Shown here: piece by piece, positions 47,201 through 58,597 of the stretch
Numbering within the stretch: the first letter of the stretch is position 1
Layout: each line of letters starts with the position of its first letter
Assembly (NCBI GenBank): GCA_963678675.1
Contig: OY783193.1
Span: 4,843,501-4,907,500 of the forward strand
Direction: 5' to 3'
From: Xiphydria camelus
Lineage: Eukaryota; Arthropoda; Insecta; Hymenoptera; Xiphydriidae
Length of the DNA: 64,000 nucleotides
Notes under the pieces: generated by a model
The model's input: only the letters and a program-made list of their open reading frames with translations
Told to the model about the DNA's origin: nothing
The model's database searches: none
Position numbers and translations under genes: made by a program

Positions 47201-50200
47201 TTCATTGTACAAAATTCAGAAAAATTTAATCGTTAAAAATATGCTTTTGGTCTTGATTCGGCGTCGTGTCCTTCTAGCCAATTCTGCAGGAAACGACGGT
47301 ATTCCTGATTGGTGCAAAACGGTCACGATGCTATGTCACGTCCTTCAGATCAGTCGTGTATCTTTATCGGACATTGCCGAGTCGATAAATTCAATGTTTA
47401 GCATTAAAAAATATATATATTTACGATGTTCCCTTTTAATAATCGAGTAAAAACAGCGCGTGCACTTCGAAGTACGACGCGGCAAGATTAACACGATTTT
47501 CATGAAAGTAGTCCACGAGTCAACTGAAACGCTTTTGGGACCGTTTGACGAGGGGTACTCGATTCCTCATTCGCGATTTCCTGCGGAAAGGGGCGAACCC
47601 TTAAAATGCTAAAACCCAGCCCCGTTCTAAATACATAGTTCAGCCATTCGTACGTGATGAAAATGTTCGGTGTAACGACGCTAGGTAAATATAACAACGG
47701 CGATCGATAGATCCAACGACTCTGCGGAACGACAAATCATGTACTCGATGAGACGTACGATCGGTAACGAACGTGCGTACGTCGGAACGATTACAGCGCA
47801 GGGGGTTCGGAGACCGAACGTGTCTCGGGACCAACTTGGATTCAAGCGTGGTGTAATAATGAAAAGTGCGAGTGTGTTTCTGTGACCAAAAAGCCAAACG
47901 GAATAACGAACTTCGTGTGTAAAATCGCATCGCTATCTATCGGCGCGATTCGATCGCCGGTTTCGTTGCGCTCACTTCGTGCAATCTAAAAAGAGTCTCT
48001 CGCTGGTGTCGTTACATTGGTCCGCAACTGACCGTGGGATTCTTATGCTGTACTACACCGAGAGAAATAATTATAAGTGTCAAGAAGTATTTCTTGAATT
48101 AGGAACATATGATTAAACATTTTTAAGAATACAGATTCTTATTGAAGAATGCCTTCATTGGGACGAGAAGTTCTTCCTGCGCGAAAAAAACAGTTACTCG
48201 AGCCTATTAAATATCTTCTTGCACAAAAAAACCACAGTTCATCCTGGAATCATATCATATTTTTGATCGAAGAAAATATGTCTTTGGTACCAGTAGTTAT
48301 TTCTCTCAGGGTATTTGCCCAATCGACGAATCAGCGCATAAATGTCACGCAACACACGCATCTACGTACGTTGTGATTTATATCGAGTAACATATACGCG
48401 TACCGTTGATGTCATTCTAATACCTCGTGACAGAGATTCCTTTTGTCGAACAGTTCACCCTGTGTGTGCAAACCAGTGTACAGTTATCATATAAATATGT
48501 AATGTATATTGTGTGATATGGTATGTGTTCGTATGGATTATGATACATGTCATTATCGTGTTATGTAACATGTACGCTCGCCTTAAAAATTGGAACATAT
48601 ATTTAATTCCTCGAGAAATGTACCTACCATATATATGAGGCTAAACTTACTCGCCAGGAAAGAAACTTCAATTACTATTATCTCATTACTAATGAGCTTT
48701 GGGCTCATATTTATATACATAATATTTTTTTGAAGATTACATTTTTATCTGCAATAAAGTCTCATATCGATATAGGCAAAAAACTCATAAATAATGAGAT
48801 AATAGAGATTGATGTTTCTTTCCTGGCCAGTAAGTTTAGTCTCACGTGATATTCGCGTTACGATTTCTGTTTATCGGGTAATGTCGTTATTTTTATGGTT
48901 GAGGGATATTAGAATGACATCGGCTCACTGTGAGTTTCGATGAGCTTCGGGCAATACTACTCTAACTACGAATTAAAGAGACAGACAAAAACGGTGAGAA
49001 GAATAGATAGATAGTTTAGTGAGGGAGATTGGGGGCATAAAAAAGGACAGATAAAGACAACGAACGAGGACCCAAAAAGACCGTCGTACGAATGGCTTCG
49101 AGCACGGGAACATGATTTTTAGATTGCACCGTATTATCTCTTCTCATTTCTCATTTGTACAGGTATAAACGTTTCGATAATCGTACATTAACTTTCGGTA
49201 ACAACATCGCCGAATAACATCGCTATACTCTGCAGCAACGCGTCATCTCTATATCCTATATAGTGGTAGGCCAATAAATACAATCGGCCTCATTCGCGCG
49301 AGTAGTCGTGAGAAGAAGCCGCGATGGTCCTTGGAAACGTTTTCAGTAAATTATCGCTCGGAGGCGATCGCGCAAAATTCAGGGGCTCTCACTCGGTCAA
49401 GGGGAATCGAGAAATTCCGCGTGCGGTCACGCGGCGCCCTCACGACAGAGTCCGCACGATATATCGGCCGTTATCGATGAAAATCAACGCGTGGAGTTTC
49501 GGGTAATTGCGCTTGGTCGGTAAGCCAACTCGATGATGCTCACTTACCGTAACCCTCGCCCTGGAGAAAGAGTCGGAAGGCCTCGCTTACTTTACCCGGC
49601 TGTTCCTCCAGAACCATACCGCAGTCGGAAATCTGGAACAACGTCGAGCTTTACGATCATTCGCTTTAACGTTACGCGAGGCTTCGAACGATTTTCGGAG
49701 CAGTGGAAAGATCGCAAGAATACTGTTAATTTTCTGGTCATTTTTGGGTTAAAATTTCACGAGAACTGTGAAGAATTCTAGCTTCATTGAAAAAATGTTG
49801 TAGATTCTCTTAGAAAACTTATAAAAATCCGATAGAATCCGTGTGGGAATATGATGTGTTTTTGACATAGTAATTCTAAATACCCACTAATAAATATCCG
49901 AGAGGGATGAATAAGAATGTATTAGACTCTATGTGCATCTGTAAAAACAAATAAAATCTTATAACGTTTTTTTTAGTAATTCTGATTACGAATAGAAAGG
50001 CCTGTATAAATCTTTATAATCTTTATGAGAGATTCTATTTGTTTATATATACAGTATGTCAGACGAGAATCGCCGATTTTGAACATCCGTGACATTTGAC
50101 TTCGGTAGTGGTTGGGACGGTGCTCTAGTAATTTATAGTTACTCTCCTGCACTCTCCTGAAGCCAACTCTAACTATAAATTACTAGAGCACCATCCCAAC

Positions 50201-53200
50201 CACTACCGAAGTCAAATCTCACGGAAGTTCAAAAATCGGCGATTCTCATCTGACATACTGTATATAAATATAATTCTGTCATCAATCCCTATTTATTATT
50301 TCAGATACACACAGAATCCAGTGAATTTCTATTCGCCTATCTCAAACTTTCCTAGTGGATATCTGAAATTACTGTGACAAAAGCACATCAAATTCCCATA
50401 GAAATTGTCTGTGGGAATCTATGGGATCTTTTCAATAGTGAGAGCAGCTTAATCTACGGTGTCTAGCAAAATGTGAAAGAGAAATTCCCTAACTTTTTTC
50501 CAGTTTTTTCAGGACATGAACGAATTTGTTTAGTGGTTAAATCTTCATCAGTTAATGAATGATGCTCGCGATATTGAGTTTCAAATTAGACGTATTATAT
50601 AATGTAAATCGAAGAAAACTTACCTTCATCCACGAACTATTGGTGGGATCCAGTCGTCCGTTCAGCGTTACCGTGTCTTCCACGTGAGGGCTCAGAGCGC
50701 CGGTGATGTTCATCACTGGTACCGAAAGGGTCAGGCCTTCCTTCTTGCGAGTCGGATCCAGCTCCCTGCTGATGTTGAGGTCCGTGCGTCGAACGTAACT
50801 ATCGGTGAATAACGCGAGGTTAGTTGGGTTCACGCGACGTTCGAAGTAGCTCTTGTACACTTGGACCAGGTCGTGATTTCTTTCTTCCGTGCCCTGAAAA
50901 TGAAGAAGCTATCGTTAGGGGGGAACGTCGTTGACAGCGATTTTGTCGAGTCACCGGGGGGGACGCGTTTCGTCGTGGCCGGAGGTTTCGTGTAATCCCA
51001 TTAAGCGGCTACGAGTTTCGCAATAGACTATCCAATTTTCCAGTTCGCGAGAGACACTCGAGGCGCGAAACCCAGCAGCGTTAGGTACATCGTTTTACTC
51101 GGTTATAGCGTCTCCAGCGACAAATTGTAGGAACGGTGTTAATAGGCTTTAGCAATAATCGAAGAAAAATAATATTTTGTATAAACGTTCGAGACGATAT
51201 CTCGAGATACGAGATGCGCTTTTCTTGAAAACGAGTCAATAAATGTATAATTTAGTTGTATGGGCTATGGAGCATTTACAACATATAGCTTACGAAAGAG
51301 ATAACGATCCTGTCTTAAAACTTGACGATATAGTAAAATATCTCAATAATCCGTGATTTAAAATCGAATAGCTTCTCGGTAGTTCAATTTTCCCGCTTTC
51401 TCTACTCTAGCTTATGTAACACGACTGTAATACATAATTGAACCGAATTAGGGTGGGTTTCATAATTGCTCTATACCTATCTTAAAGCTACAACGATGAC
51501 TAAGAGTCACGAATACGATAGGTAGCATGAACGTTGACAAAAAAGACAGAAATGCTAGTGACTTGACTCACCCGTCCAAAGTGGTGCCACATCAGATAAT
51601 CCAGGACACCTTGAGTCATGCCCTGAGATCTGAGATGGCGGACGTTCAGCTTCTGGTAGCCCCATTCGATCCATCCCGCTTGCGTGGACACACAGTTGAT
51701 CAAGCACAGAGCGTTAATCTTTTCCGGATGCGCCAGGGCGAATCTAGAAAGGATATTGGCCCCGGCGCCTACGCCGAATCCGATGACGGATTTTAGGCCG
51801 AAGTGACTCAGGACGAATTGCAGTTGCTCGGCCAGCTCGTCCATCGTCGGATAAATGAAGCTGAAAGTAAATATGCCGACATTGAGATTGAAGTTTTGGA
51901 CATCCGATAATTTTTTGTCCGTGTACATGAGACACGCGACCGACGGATGTGGTTCTCGGCGGGTAGCTTTGCGTGCAATCCGCAATGCAGTTCGTATTAT
52001 CGTAGGCATGCCTATACGTAATTCGCAGTCGGATGGATATCTATAGGCATATCTTATACATTGCAATTCACTGAGGTCAACCCAATCGGGCGACGTTAGG
52101 TTGATGTAGGTGTATTAGTCTGAACACGGGCAATTTTTTAATCTATTCATTAAATCTCCCAAGCATAACTATATCTCTCTCGCGGTGTAATAGTTCCCCT
52201 TTTAGTGAGACTTATGAATACTATACGACTTCATAGTTTTATGATTTAAAGAAATAATTCATTTCGTTATACGTTTATTTGAAATTATCTTAGGGCACCA
52301 TATACGTGCAGGAAACAATTTATTTGCTATATTAAAAAGATGAAGTGGAACATTCAAGTAAAATTTAATTTGTTATCTTGAATTGCGGCCATGTACGCAA
52401 AACCAATATGCGAAAATCTGACATCATTTTTCATTTTGGAATGTCGTGATCATTGATGCTAAACGGCCATGACAAGGCGTCTTCCGCGTAACGCCAACCA
52501 TTAACGGTGTCATAAACTTTTCCGTCGTTATATCAGAAAGTAAAAAAATGCGGCGCTAGGAAAGTATACGTTTATTACGCCTTTTGTTCGTGTAGAAATA
52601 TTGCAAATACTCGCGATCAGAATATCGTCGGGTTAAAGCGATTATTCTCAACGCACGCGAGAACTTCGTTCGATTGCTATCTACTAGTTTCTTTTTAACG
52701 ACTATAGTATTTTTACTTTATCGATTTCCCTCATTTCTTATTAAAGCAGTTATTAACGTTCAAGTTATTGACGCGCGAAGAGAGGTGCGTTACAATCGTA
52801 ATTCTACGGCGAAGATGAAGTCATGCGAGGGATCCTATTATTTCGTGCAGGGTCATTTATACATTACATTCTCTATATTCTGAAAAAAAGGATGAAGGAT
52901 ATTGCTACTTGTTTGTTACTTCACATGCCGAGAAAATCGAAATTCCTTTAATGTTTTCTCCGGACATTTTCTGACTTGCTGTAAAGATATAATTTGAAAG
53001 AAATAATGTAATACTTTTAATTTCATCAATAGTAGCCGCTATAAAAAGTTACGATGATAACTGAAGGGCTATTTAGCAAAGAAAATATAAAAACATCCCC
53101 TAATAAGGAAACCATAACGAGGTGTTTACGGAGAAGAGCACTGCTATCCCGGGGCTAACTCTAAATCGCCGTAATATAGACAAACCAACGAACCACCTTA

Positions 53201-53771
53201 TCTCAATCTCTCTCTTCCTCTCTCCCCCTCTTAGCTAGTCTCCTTCTAATTTGCGCGAAAACGTTTTATAATAAGGACTTGCTCGAGAGCCTGCACCGCA
53301 GTCGACGTTGGAGTGGAAACCTAGTTTCGCTAAACGGAAATGTAATAAGTGTGTGTACGTAGGCAAAGCATAACTCACTCCTCCGGCAATGTTGGTGCAC
53401 CCTCCTCTTGGCCAGGGGCATTCACGTGGTAAACGCAAAAGTTTTCGAGGAGAACGCGCATGTCGATGTAATTGAAGAACGCCTGGAAGCTCAAGATATC
53501 TGGAAACGATGATGGTTTCAACTGGCTTCTCTCTTAATTGACTTTTGTTTGTTTCGCGGCTCGTTCGTTACTCACAATTAAGGCCCAAATCGTGGTAGGT
53601 GAGGATTGCGGGTTTCGCACGATTCCCCTGAACGGCGACGAGTACGCTACCCTTGTTAGTTTCCACCCTCTCCTCTCTGACCGAGCCGTCGTCGCGCGTT
53701 AGGTATCTCCACGCCGGGAACTGGATCTGGATGTTCTTCAGCTCGATGTCGTCCATGCTGTCGGAAGGCAT
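44117..53771 (-). CDS. NDRG-family protein (N-myc downstream-regulated; MESK2-like), complete coding region, six exons
   Basis: Joined exons are 53771-53576, 53499-53379, 51860-51572, 50893-50624, 49632-49548 and 44262-44117. They total 1107 nt, giving 368 codons plus TAA, within the usual NDRG range of about 340-390. Intron phases are 1, 2, 0, 0 and 1, and every intron is GT-AG. The protein begins MPSDSMDDIEL, then has a beta-strand block (residues 44-61) ending in the family motif YHDLGLN. FQAFFNY and VNAPGQEEGAPTLPED follow, then YPTMDELAEQL (109-119). GFGVGAGANIL (133-143) sits where alpha/beta hydrolases carry the GxSxG nucleophile elbow; the Ser is absent, as in other NDRGs. Next come LINCVSTQAGWIEW, a helical cap region, and ISDCGMVLEEQPGKVSEAF (293-311). 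The tail ends ITENPISEAVVC. The family is catalytically inactive, cytoplasmic or membrane-associated, and linked to differentiation, stress response and signalling. In Drosophila, MESK2 was found as a KSR modifier. Untranslated exons were not located. Confidence 0.95.
48056..48311. mobile_element. MITE, family G, intact, TA target
   Basis: CACCGAGAGAAATAATT and AGTTATTTCTCTCAGGG, flanked by TA on both sides. It lies in intron 5 of the NDRG gene. Confidence 0.8.
48630..48853. mobile_element. palindromic MITE, family F, NDRG intron 5
   Basis: TATATGAGGCTAAACTTACT, GCCAGGAAAGAAACTTCAAT and ATTATCTCATT are mirrored by AATGAGATAATAGAGATTG, TTTCTTTCCTGGCCAG and TTTAGTCTCACGTGATA. The loop is about 90 bp. 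Confidence 0.8.
49548..49632 (-). CDS. NDRG coding exon 5
   Basis: Acceptor TTGTTCCAG and donor TACG|GTAAGTG bound this 85-nt exon, which encodes ISDCGMVLEEQPGKVSEAFR then LFLQGEGY. This is the last conserved block of the fold before the variable tail. It ends in phase 1, leaving a G that is completed in exon 6. Confidence 0.95.
49785..50438. mobile_element. long hairpin element, family H, NDRG intron 4
   Basis: CATTGAAAAAATGTTG at the left against GATCTTTTCAATAG at the right. Arms include GACATAGTAATTCTAAATAC and GATATCTGAAATTACTGTG. It is interrupted by the MITE at 50052-50260. Confidence 0.8.
50052..50260. mobile_element. near-perfect hairpin MITE, nested in family H, TA target
   Basis: CAGTATGTCAGACGAGAATC and GATTCTCATCTGACATACTG, flanked by TA. 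The arms (GGTTGGGACGGTGCTCTAGT against ACTAGAGCACCATCCCAACC) are nearly identical over about 95 bp, and the loop is short. The ends differ from the CACTGAG group. Confidence 0.9.
50624..50893 (-). CDS. NDRG coding exon 4
   Basis: Acceptor TCATTTTCAG and donor AAG|GTAAGT bound this 270-nt, phase 0-0 exon. It encodes residues 203-292: GTEERNHDLVQVYKSYFERR, then NPTNLALFTDSYVRRTDLNI, VPVMNITGALSPHVEDTV and LDPTNSSWMK. These are the conserved NDRG cap and second half of the core. Confidence 0.96.
51572..51860 (-). CDS. NDRG coding exon 3, alpha/beta-hydrolase core
   Basis: Acceptor TTTACTTTCAG and donor GTGAGT bound this 289-nt exon. It encodes residues 106-202: DFIYPTMDELAEQ, FVLSHFGLKSVIGFGVGAG, LINCVSTQAGWIEWGYQK and LDYLMWHHFGR. 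The degenerate nucleophile elbow G-V-G-A-G is at residues 135-139. It ends in phase 0. Confidence 0.97.
53379..53499 (-). CDS. NDRG coding exon 2
   Basis: Acceptor CGTTTCCAG and donor GTGAGT bound this 121-nt exon, across a 76-bp intron from exon 1. It encodes YILSFQAFFNYIDMR, then LLENFCVYHVNAPGQEEG and APTLPE. It starts by completing a split Tyr codon and ends in phase 2. Confidence 0.95.
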
Positions 53772-53775
53772 CGTA
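53576..53775 (-). CDS. NDRG coding exon 1 (start codon)
   Basis: The exon begins just after the acceptor TTTCCACAG. Its first four bases are untranslated and the ATG is at 53771. It encodes residues 1-65 and ends in phase 1 before GTGAGTAA. The reading frame stays open upstream of the acceptor, but that part looks intronic. I chose MPSDSMDDIEL because it matches the usual insect NDRG N-terminus. A non-coding first exon must lie upstream, above 53.8 kb. Confidence 0.93.
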
Positions 53776-54920
53776 CTGTGGAAATCAATTAATGAAAAAT
53801 GATTTTTGTTGGGAATTTTAACAGTCTTTCTGTGGGTACACGATGAACATATTCGATCAAGGTTTTCCAACTGGAAACGAAACAATACACAGGGAAATAA
53901 TTTATTGAAACAACCTACAGAATTTCTATAGTTATATATTGTATGGAGATGGTGGTTTCATAACATAAGTATAAAAGTGATTGATTTTAGAATGTTGGAT
54001 CTCAGTAGAATAGATATTTTGAAAAAAAGAAATTGGTATTAAAATTTCACTTATGACGTTCTACCGAGAAGTGTCATCATACGAGTATTTACTGTTGCAT
54101 ATTTTCTATGCAGTCAACAGTAACTTTTATCGAATTCAGAATTATACTATGCTCGAAAGACAAATTCGTCTTGTTTACTCGCCTGTTGATAAAAACTTGC
54201 GATGATCCAGCAAAATAACGTTTTCTTAAACGAAAAACAATTCAGTCGACTAGTGTATCCACAAATCGATTTTTCTTACATAATCGATTCGATCCGTGAC
54301 ACTACCATGTGTATTGTTTCCGCTTCACTTTTTCTTTTACATATAGTACGTTATCGTTGCGCAGCATTTTTCGCTTCCTAGTTCGATAAATTGACGTAAT
54401 CGTGCCTGTATACGATCATCTGACTTGTCCTCTGGCTTTCGTGTTCGATAGTGAGACTTAGGGCTACCTCAAATGAGCTATATCAAGCATACCTACATAT
54501 ATTTTATTTTAACTATTGCTGGATTTCCAGGGTAGCCTCGCTTCTTACCTCTTTCTTCTCGATCCACCTACACGCCATTCTTAACAAATCTTTATTCATC
54601 TCGGGGCGGTTTGACGAGTTTCCGGCGAACGGGTTTTGCCGGCCAATAATGGTCTCGCGCTTGCGTCGTCCCTATCTAGCTCGTGCGTCGGTTCCATTGT
54701 TTCTGTTCGGCGAAGAGCTTGCGCGAATAAAGTATTCAGCGGACAAACGACGGACAGGGAAAAGAGACGGATATACAAGCAACGTGTTTATTCGCTTGGG
54801 TATTCAGATACCCTCGGGTTAGGTAGCACATACGAATGTGGCAGTTGTTTGAAAGTAAAATACAGGACGATTTTACACACCTTTTTTTGTTAATTTTAAC
54901 TTACAATTATTTTCAATCAA

Positions 54921-55161
54921 TAATGTAAAAAATGCGCCAAGGACTATGCGGGAGCAACTTGAAAAAATAACCCACTAAAAATCTTTTTCAGAAAAACCCC
55001 ACCGAAAATTGCACGCCGTGTTTTTTTAAGAGAAATATTTTTTTTTGGAGGGAGGAAAAACACGGTGTGCAATTTTCGTTGGGGTTTTTCTGAAAAAGAT
55101 TTTTAGTGGGTTATTTTTTCAAATCGCTCTCCTATAGTACTTGGCACATTTTTTTATATTG
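54921..55161. mobile_element. hairpin MITE, about 240 bp
   Basis: AAAAAATGCGCCAAGGACTA at the left is answered by TAGTACTTGGCACATTTTTT. AATAACCCACTAAAAATC and GATTTTTAGTGGGTTATT are exact inverses. Arms exceed 90 bp with few mismatches. Confidence 0.85.
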
Positions 55162-55775
55162 TTGTGTATTTTGGGGGATATCATTAATTTGTTGAAAATT
55201 AGTATTTAGTAGTATGGGAAAAAGGAAGACAACTAGTATACTAGAAGATTGACGAAAACGATGAAAATTAACTTTTATCGATTACTATCAGAATCGACTT
55301 ATATTTCGGACACCAGCAATTATAATAGTATTATAGGTTTACTATTATAATTGCAGTATTTTATATGGGCGATATGGGTTTATTTTAGCTCGTAGAAAAT
55401 ATTGTGAATATAACAGGGAGTCTACTTGAGCACGAATTACAAGTGGATTCTCATTGTACTAGTCAAGCGTTGATTTCCATTATTTGAATTCATATTTCTT
55501 CGATATTCGTATTTTTCGATATCTATAATTCTTCTACCTAGTCTCTTTCTACCGTAAGAAATTGTAAAGTCCACAAAATCTTACCAATTCTGCGATTATT
55601 TTATGCCTCTGTCAGTTTTTCTCGGCATCAAATTTTTCTTTGCCGATTTCTGAGTCTCCTGACTCCCATTAGATTGAAATTGCACACAAATGAATACAAT
55701 GGAACTTGATTGAAAGCGCGACTCGCACATAATATACGAAAGTATTGTATTACTCATGTAATAGGCAAATAGAAG

Positions 55776-55946
55776 ATGAAAGTGGAGAGGTATACGAACA
55801 AAGAAACGACCGAAGAAATAGAAGTTCCCTTTCGAATGTTTTCGTATGATTTACACGCTGACGAATACGAAGCTTCGAAAGTTTCGAAGGGCCCCAGTGG
55901 CACTCGTGAAGGAGAGAAAGTTAATAACACCTCTGAATATGCATGA
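55776..55946 (+). CDS. small ORF, 56 codons, acidic hydrophilic peptide
   Basis: The ATG in GAAGATGAA follows an in-frame TAG two codons upstream. The frame reads MKVERYTNKETTEEIEVPFR then MFSYDLHADEYEASKVSKGP and SGTREGEKVNNTSEYA, stop. Residue use is protein-like. A second frame on the same strand is open for 107 codons across the 3' half and beyond (55846-56169), so either frame, or a broken gene crossing both, is possible. There is no recognised domain. Confidence 0.25.
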   Translation: MKVERYTNKETTEEIEVPFRMFSYDLHADEYEASKVSKGPSGTREGEKVNNTSEYA

Positions 55947-57497
55947 TCTCGATCTGGATCAAGAGCGGATGCCAGACGGGTCGATATTTCGCGAGAAAAT
56001 TGCAGAGAACCGTTTTTACGACGTTGGCCTTCGACGAAAATTATACAGGCTTTATTTTACTTTTCCCCAAAGCGGAAAGGCTTCGCAAAAAATCGGGTCG
56101 CCTCGTTGGAACATACTGAATAAGCGTGATTTGCTTTTCCAAATGTGTGTTTTTCGCACGAGGGAGTAAAGTTGTGGACTCATATAAGGTCCAACATAGA
56201 GAACGGCTGCTTTGTGCCGTCAAAATCGCGTCGTAACATTTTCGACAAATTGAATTCGACACGGCGACATATGCGCATTTAAGTATGTCGCGTGTCTCGC
56301 TCGAAATACGCTTGTTGGACTTTTTATATGCGGTATTGATCCAAAGGCCACGCCTAGTTGAACCGAGTGAGGTTAGGGCGACGAGAGGTTTTGAGGGTCG
56401 ACCAGGGTGGTGGAACCACTTTAAATGGGGGAAGTACCAACACGTGCTCCAGCAAATTGTCTTTATCAGTCATCGTCAAAGTTCTTAGCCTGCAGTTGAT
56501 TCTTATCACGTGATGACGTCAAAGACTCTGTTAGAGTTTAGTTGGGCGAGGGGAACCTTGTAAACTTGAAACACTCTGGTATAACGTTATAATATTAATT
56601 ATCGCATGAACGCTTAAGAGCCAATTCTGTGACAGGGGTCTAAAGTAGGATATAGTCAGTAATACAGAAAGTTAAAACAGGATTAATTTAATTGCATCTT
56701 TATAGAATTTGTTCTCAGATTTTATTTAGTAATTTGTTTAATAATTTGCCTTACTCAAGTGTATTCCAGGAACTATCTCTAAATTTGAGTTTAATGACGT
56801 TTGCACGCGGTGTTCGATATTTTAATTTAAATAGACATTTTAGAAGATTAATATCTATTTGGATATTAAAGTCTCGAGCATCATTTAAACATTTCGAAAG
56901 AGGAATTTGGGAAAAGAAGTTTCGACATATCTTGGCGGCTGGGCGTTAGAAATTTTGTATAACGTAGAAAATACCGAACTTTCTACAATCGAATAACATT
57001 TAAAAGAGTTCTGGATAACTCTTAACTCCTAAACTTCTTAATTTACTTCAATCGTGTAAAGAGCTCGTTCAGAACCAGCACATTATATATAAACTTATTT
57101 ACTCCTCCGACTTCTCAGTTATCTCTCCTATCCGGATTTACCGCTTCGACCTAGATTCGGCCAGTCTCGAAGGCGGTGATCCAGTTAAGGGTAGGAAATG
57201 TCAGACACCTCATCCGACCCCAATTTCCTGCAAGCCGTAAACAAAATGTGGAGGAAGAAATGCCGGCGAGGCCCACAAAAGAAGTTATTAAACGATCTCG
57301 TTGAATTCTCTATTGGCCGTGGCATCGTACGCAGTTAAAAAATAAATAATAAATGTATACAGAGAACAAATCAATAACTTCATTCGACTTCTTCCGAGAA
57401 CAATATATTTTTGTCTCTCTCAAATGTTGTCTCTAAATCTTAATCAGTCAAAGCCACTGATTGTCAGACATCTTGGCTGATTTAGATTTAGGGAATA

Positions 57498-57959
57498 CGA
57501 GAAAAAAATGTAGTTGTTCCAACCAAATTGTTTGAGTTGAAAGTTAAATTTCGTTAAACTAATCATTGCATATTTGGTTGGGCTGTATATAGTTGGAATA
57601 ATTAAATTTTTGTCGTTTCGTTTGATAAAATTCGTTTTGTTGGTAGATGGAAATCAATTTAACTTCACTGCTTTGTTAAATCAATCCAAGCAGGTTTGTT
57701 TCAACAAAAGTTTTTGTCAAGCGAACTGTGGAAGTATTGTGTTAACTACATTGTAAAAAAATCGTTTGATTCAACTAAATTTTGAGATTACGAGCGTCCA
57801 ACTAAATGTATAGTTACTTGAATAAATATTTAGTTGAAGCAGCTAAGTATCTAGTTACCTCAATTAAATTTTAGTTACTCAAGTTACATATTTGTTGAGA
57901 TAACTGTATTTTTAGTTAACTGCCCGAGCGTTTGTGATTTAGAAATTTTTGTTCTCAGT
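57498..57959. mobile_element. one or two adjacent family D MITEs
   Basis: CGAGAAAAAAATGTAG begins the unit. TTACATTGTAAAAAAATCG near 57748 may start a second one, and TTGTTCTCAGTA ends it. The interior AACTAAATTTTGAGATTACG matches 14086 and 9037, and CAAATTGTTTG... through AAATTCGTTTTGTTGG matches 9037-9361 inverted. Confidence 0.7.
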
Positions 57960-58597
57960 ATACGTATTGCTTTTCTAAATATTCAGGTAAATGACGAAAT
58001 TTATTTCAATTTTGATTTATTGTCAAATTGATTAGAAAGCATCATTTAACGTGGTTGAACTTTGGCAAAATTAACTAAACTCGGTAGAAATGATTTATTT
58101 CTATACTTGCTTCCTCTTAATTGGTACATAACGGAAATAAATGATATTGGGTAACAGACGAGGGTACAATGACTGATGAGGTTTAAGTTAGACGCGACAG
58201 GGGTGCTAAAATTTTGAGTAATATTAGACTCGTTTGCTCTTACAGCAAATTAGGATTTATTTTCGTTGTGTAACATTGCTTCGTATCGTAAAATAAAAAT
58301 TTATTTCAACGTTGTAGATATTGCCTGCATTGAGTAATTCTTTCGTACAATCGAATACGGCGATACCTTATTTAGTTCATAAAATATTGCTTTTGAACTC
58401 TCTGGCTTCGCATTAATTCCTTGCTTTCAGCACTGAAAGTGCTTTTCCGAAACGTGTAGCTGTATATAGCTTCATATTTTAAATTTCGAATCTAATTTCT
58501 TCAGACAACGCCGTCTAAAATCATATATATGTAGAACATCAATTAATTTCTCTAATTTATCTATTATTCTTTTGCACGGAAAAGTTTTATGAACTCG

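Larger units (their letters stand above)
44263..49547 (-). other. NDRG intron 5
   Basis: 5285 bp between coding exons 5 and 6. It holds MITEs at 48056 and 48630 and CpG-rich patches at 45.0-45.5, 46.05-46.65 and 47.5-48.0 kb. No extra phase-compatible exon was seen except a short alternative tail after TTTAATTCGTAG near 48967, which would add VRVVLPEAHRNSQ and stop. Confidence 0.7.
55162..58597. other. upstream of NDRG coding exons, AT-rich
   Basis: Apart from the small ORF at 55776 and the MITEs at 57498-57959, I see nothing convincing. NDRG 5' untranslated exons may lie here or further right. Confidence 0.4.

Noticed and set aside
53776..53885. In-frame upstream extension of NDRG exon 1 to an earlier Met
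   Set aside because: A consensus acceptor lies directly before the conserved MPSDSMDDIEL start, and the extension has no family resemblance.
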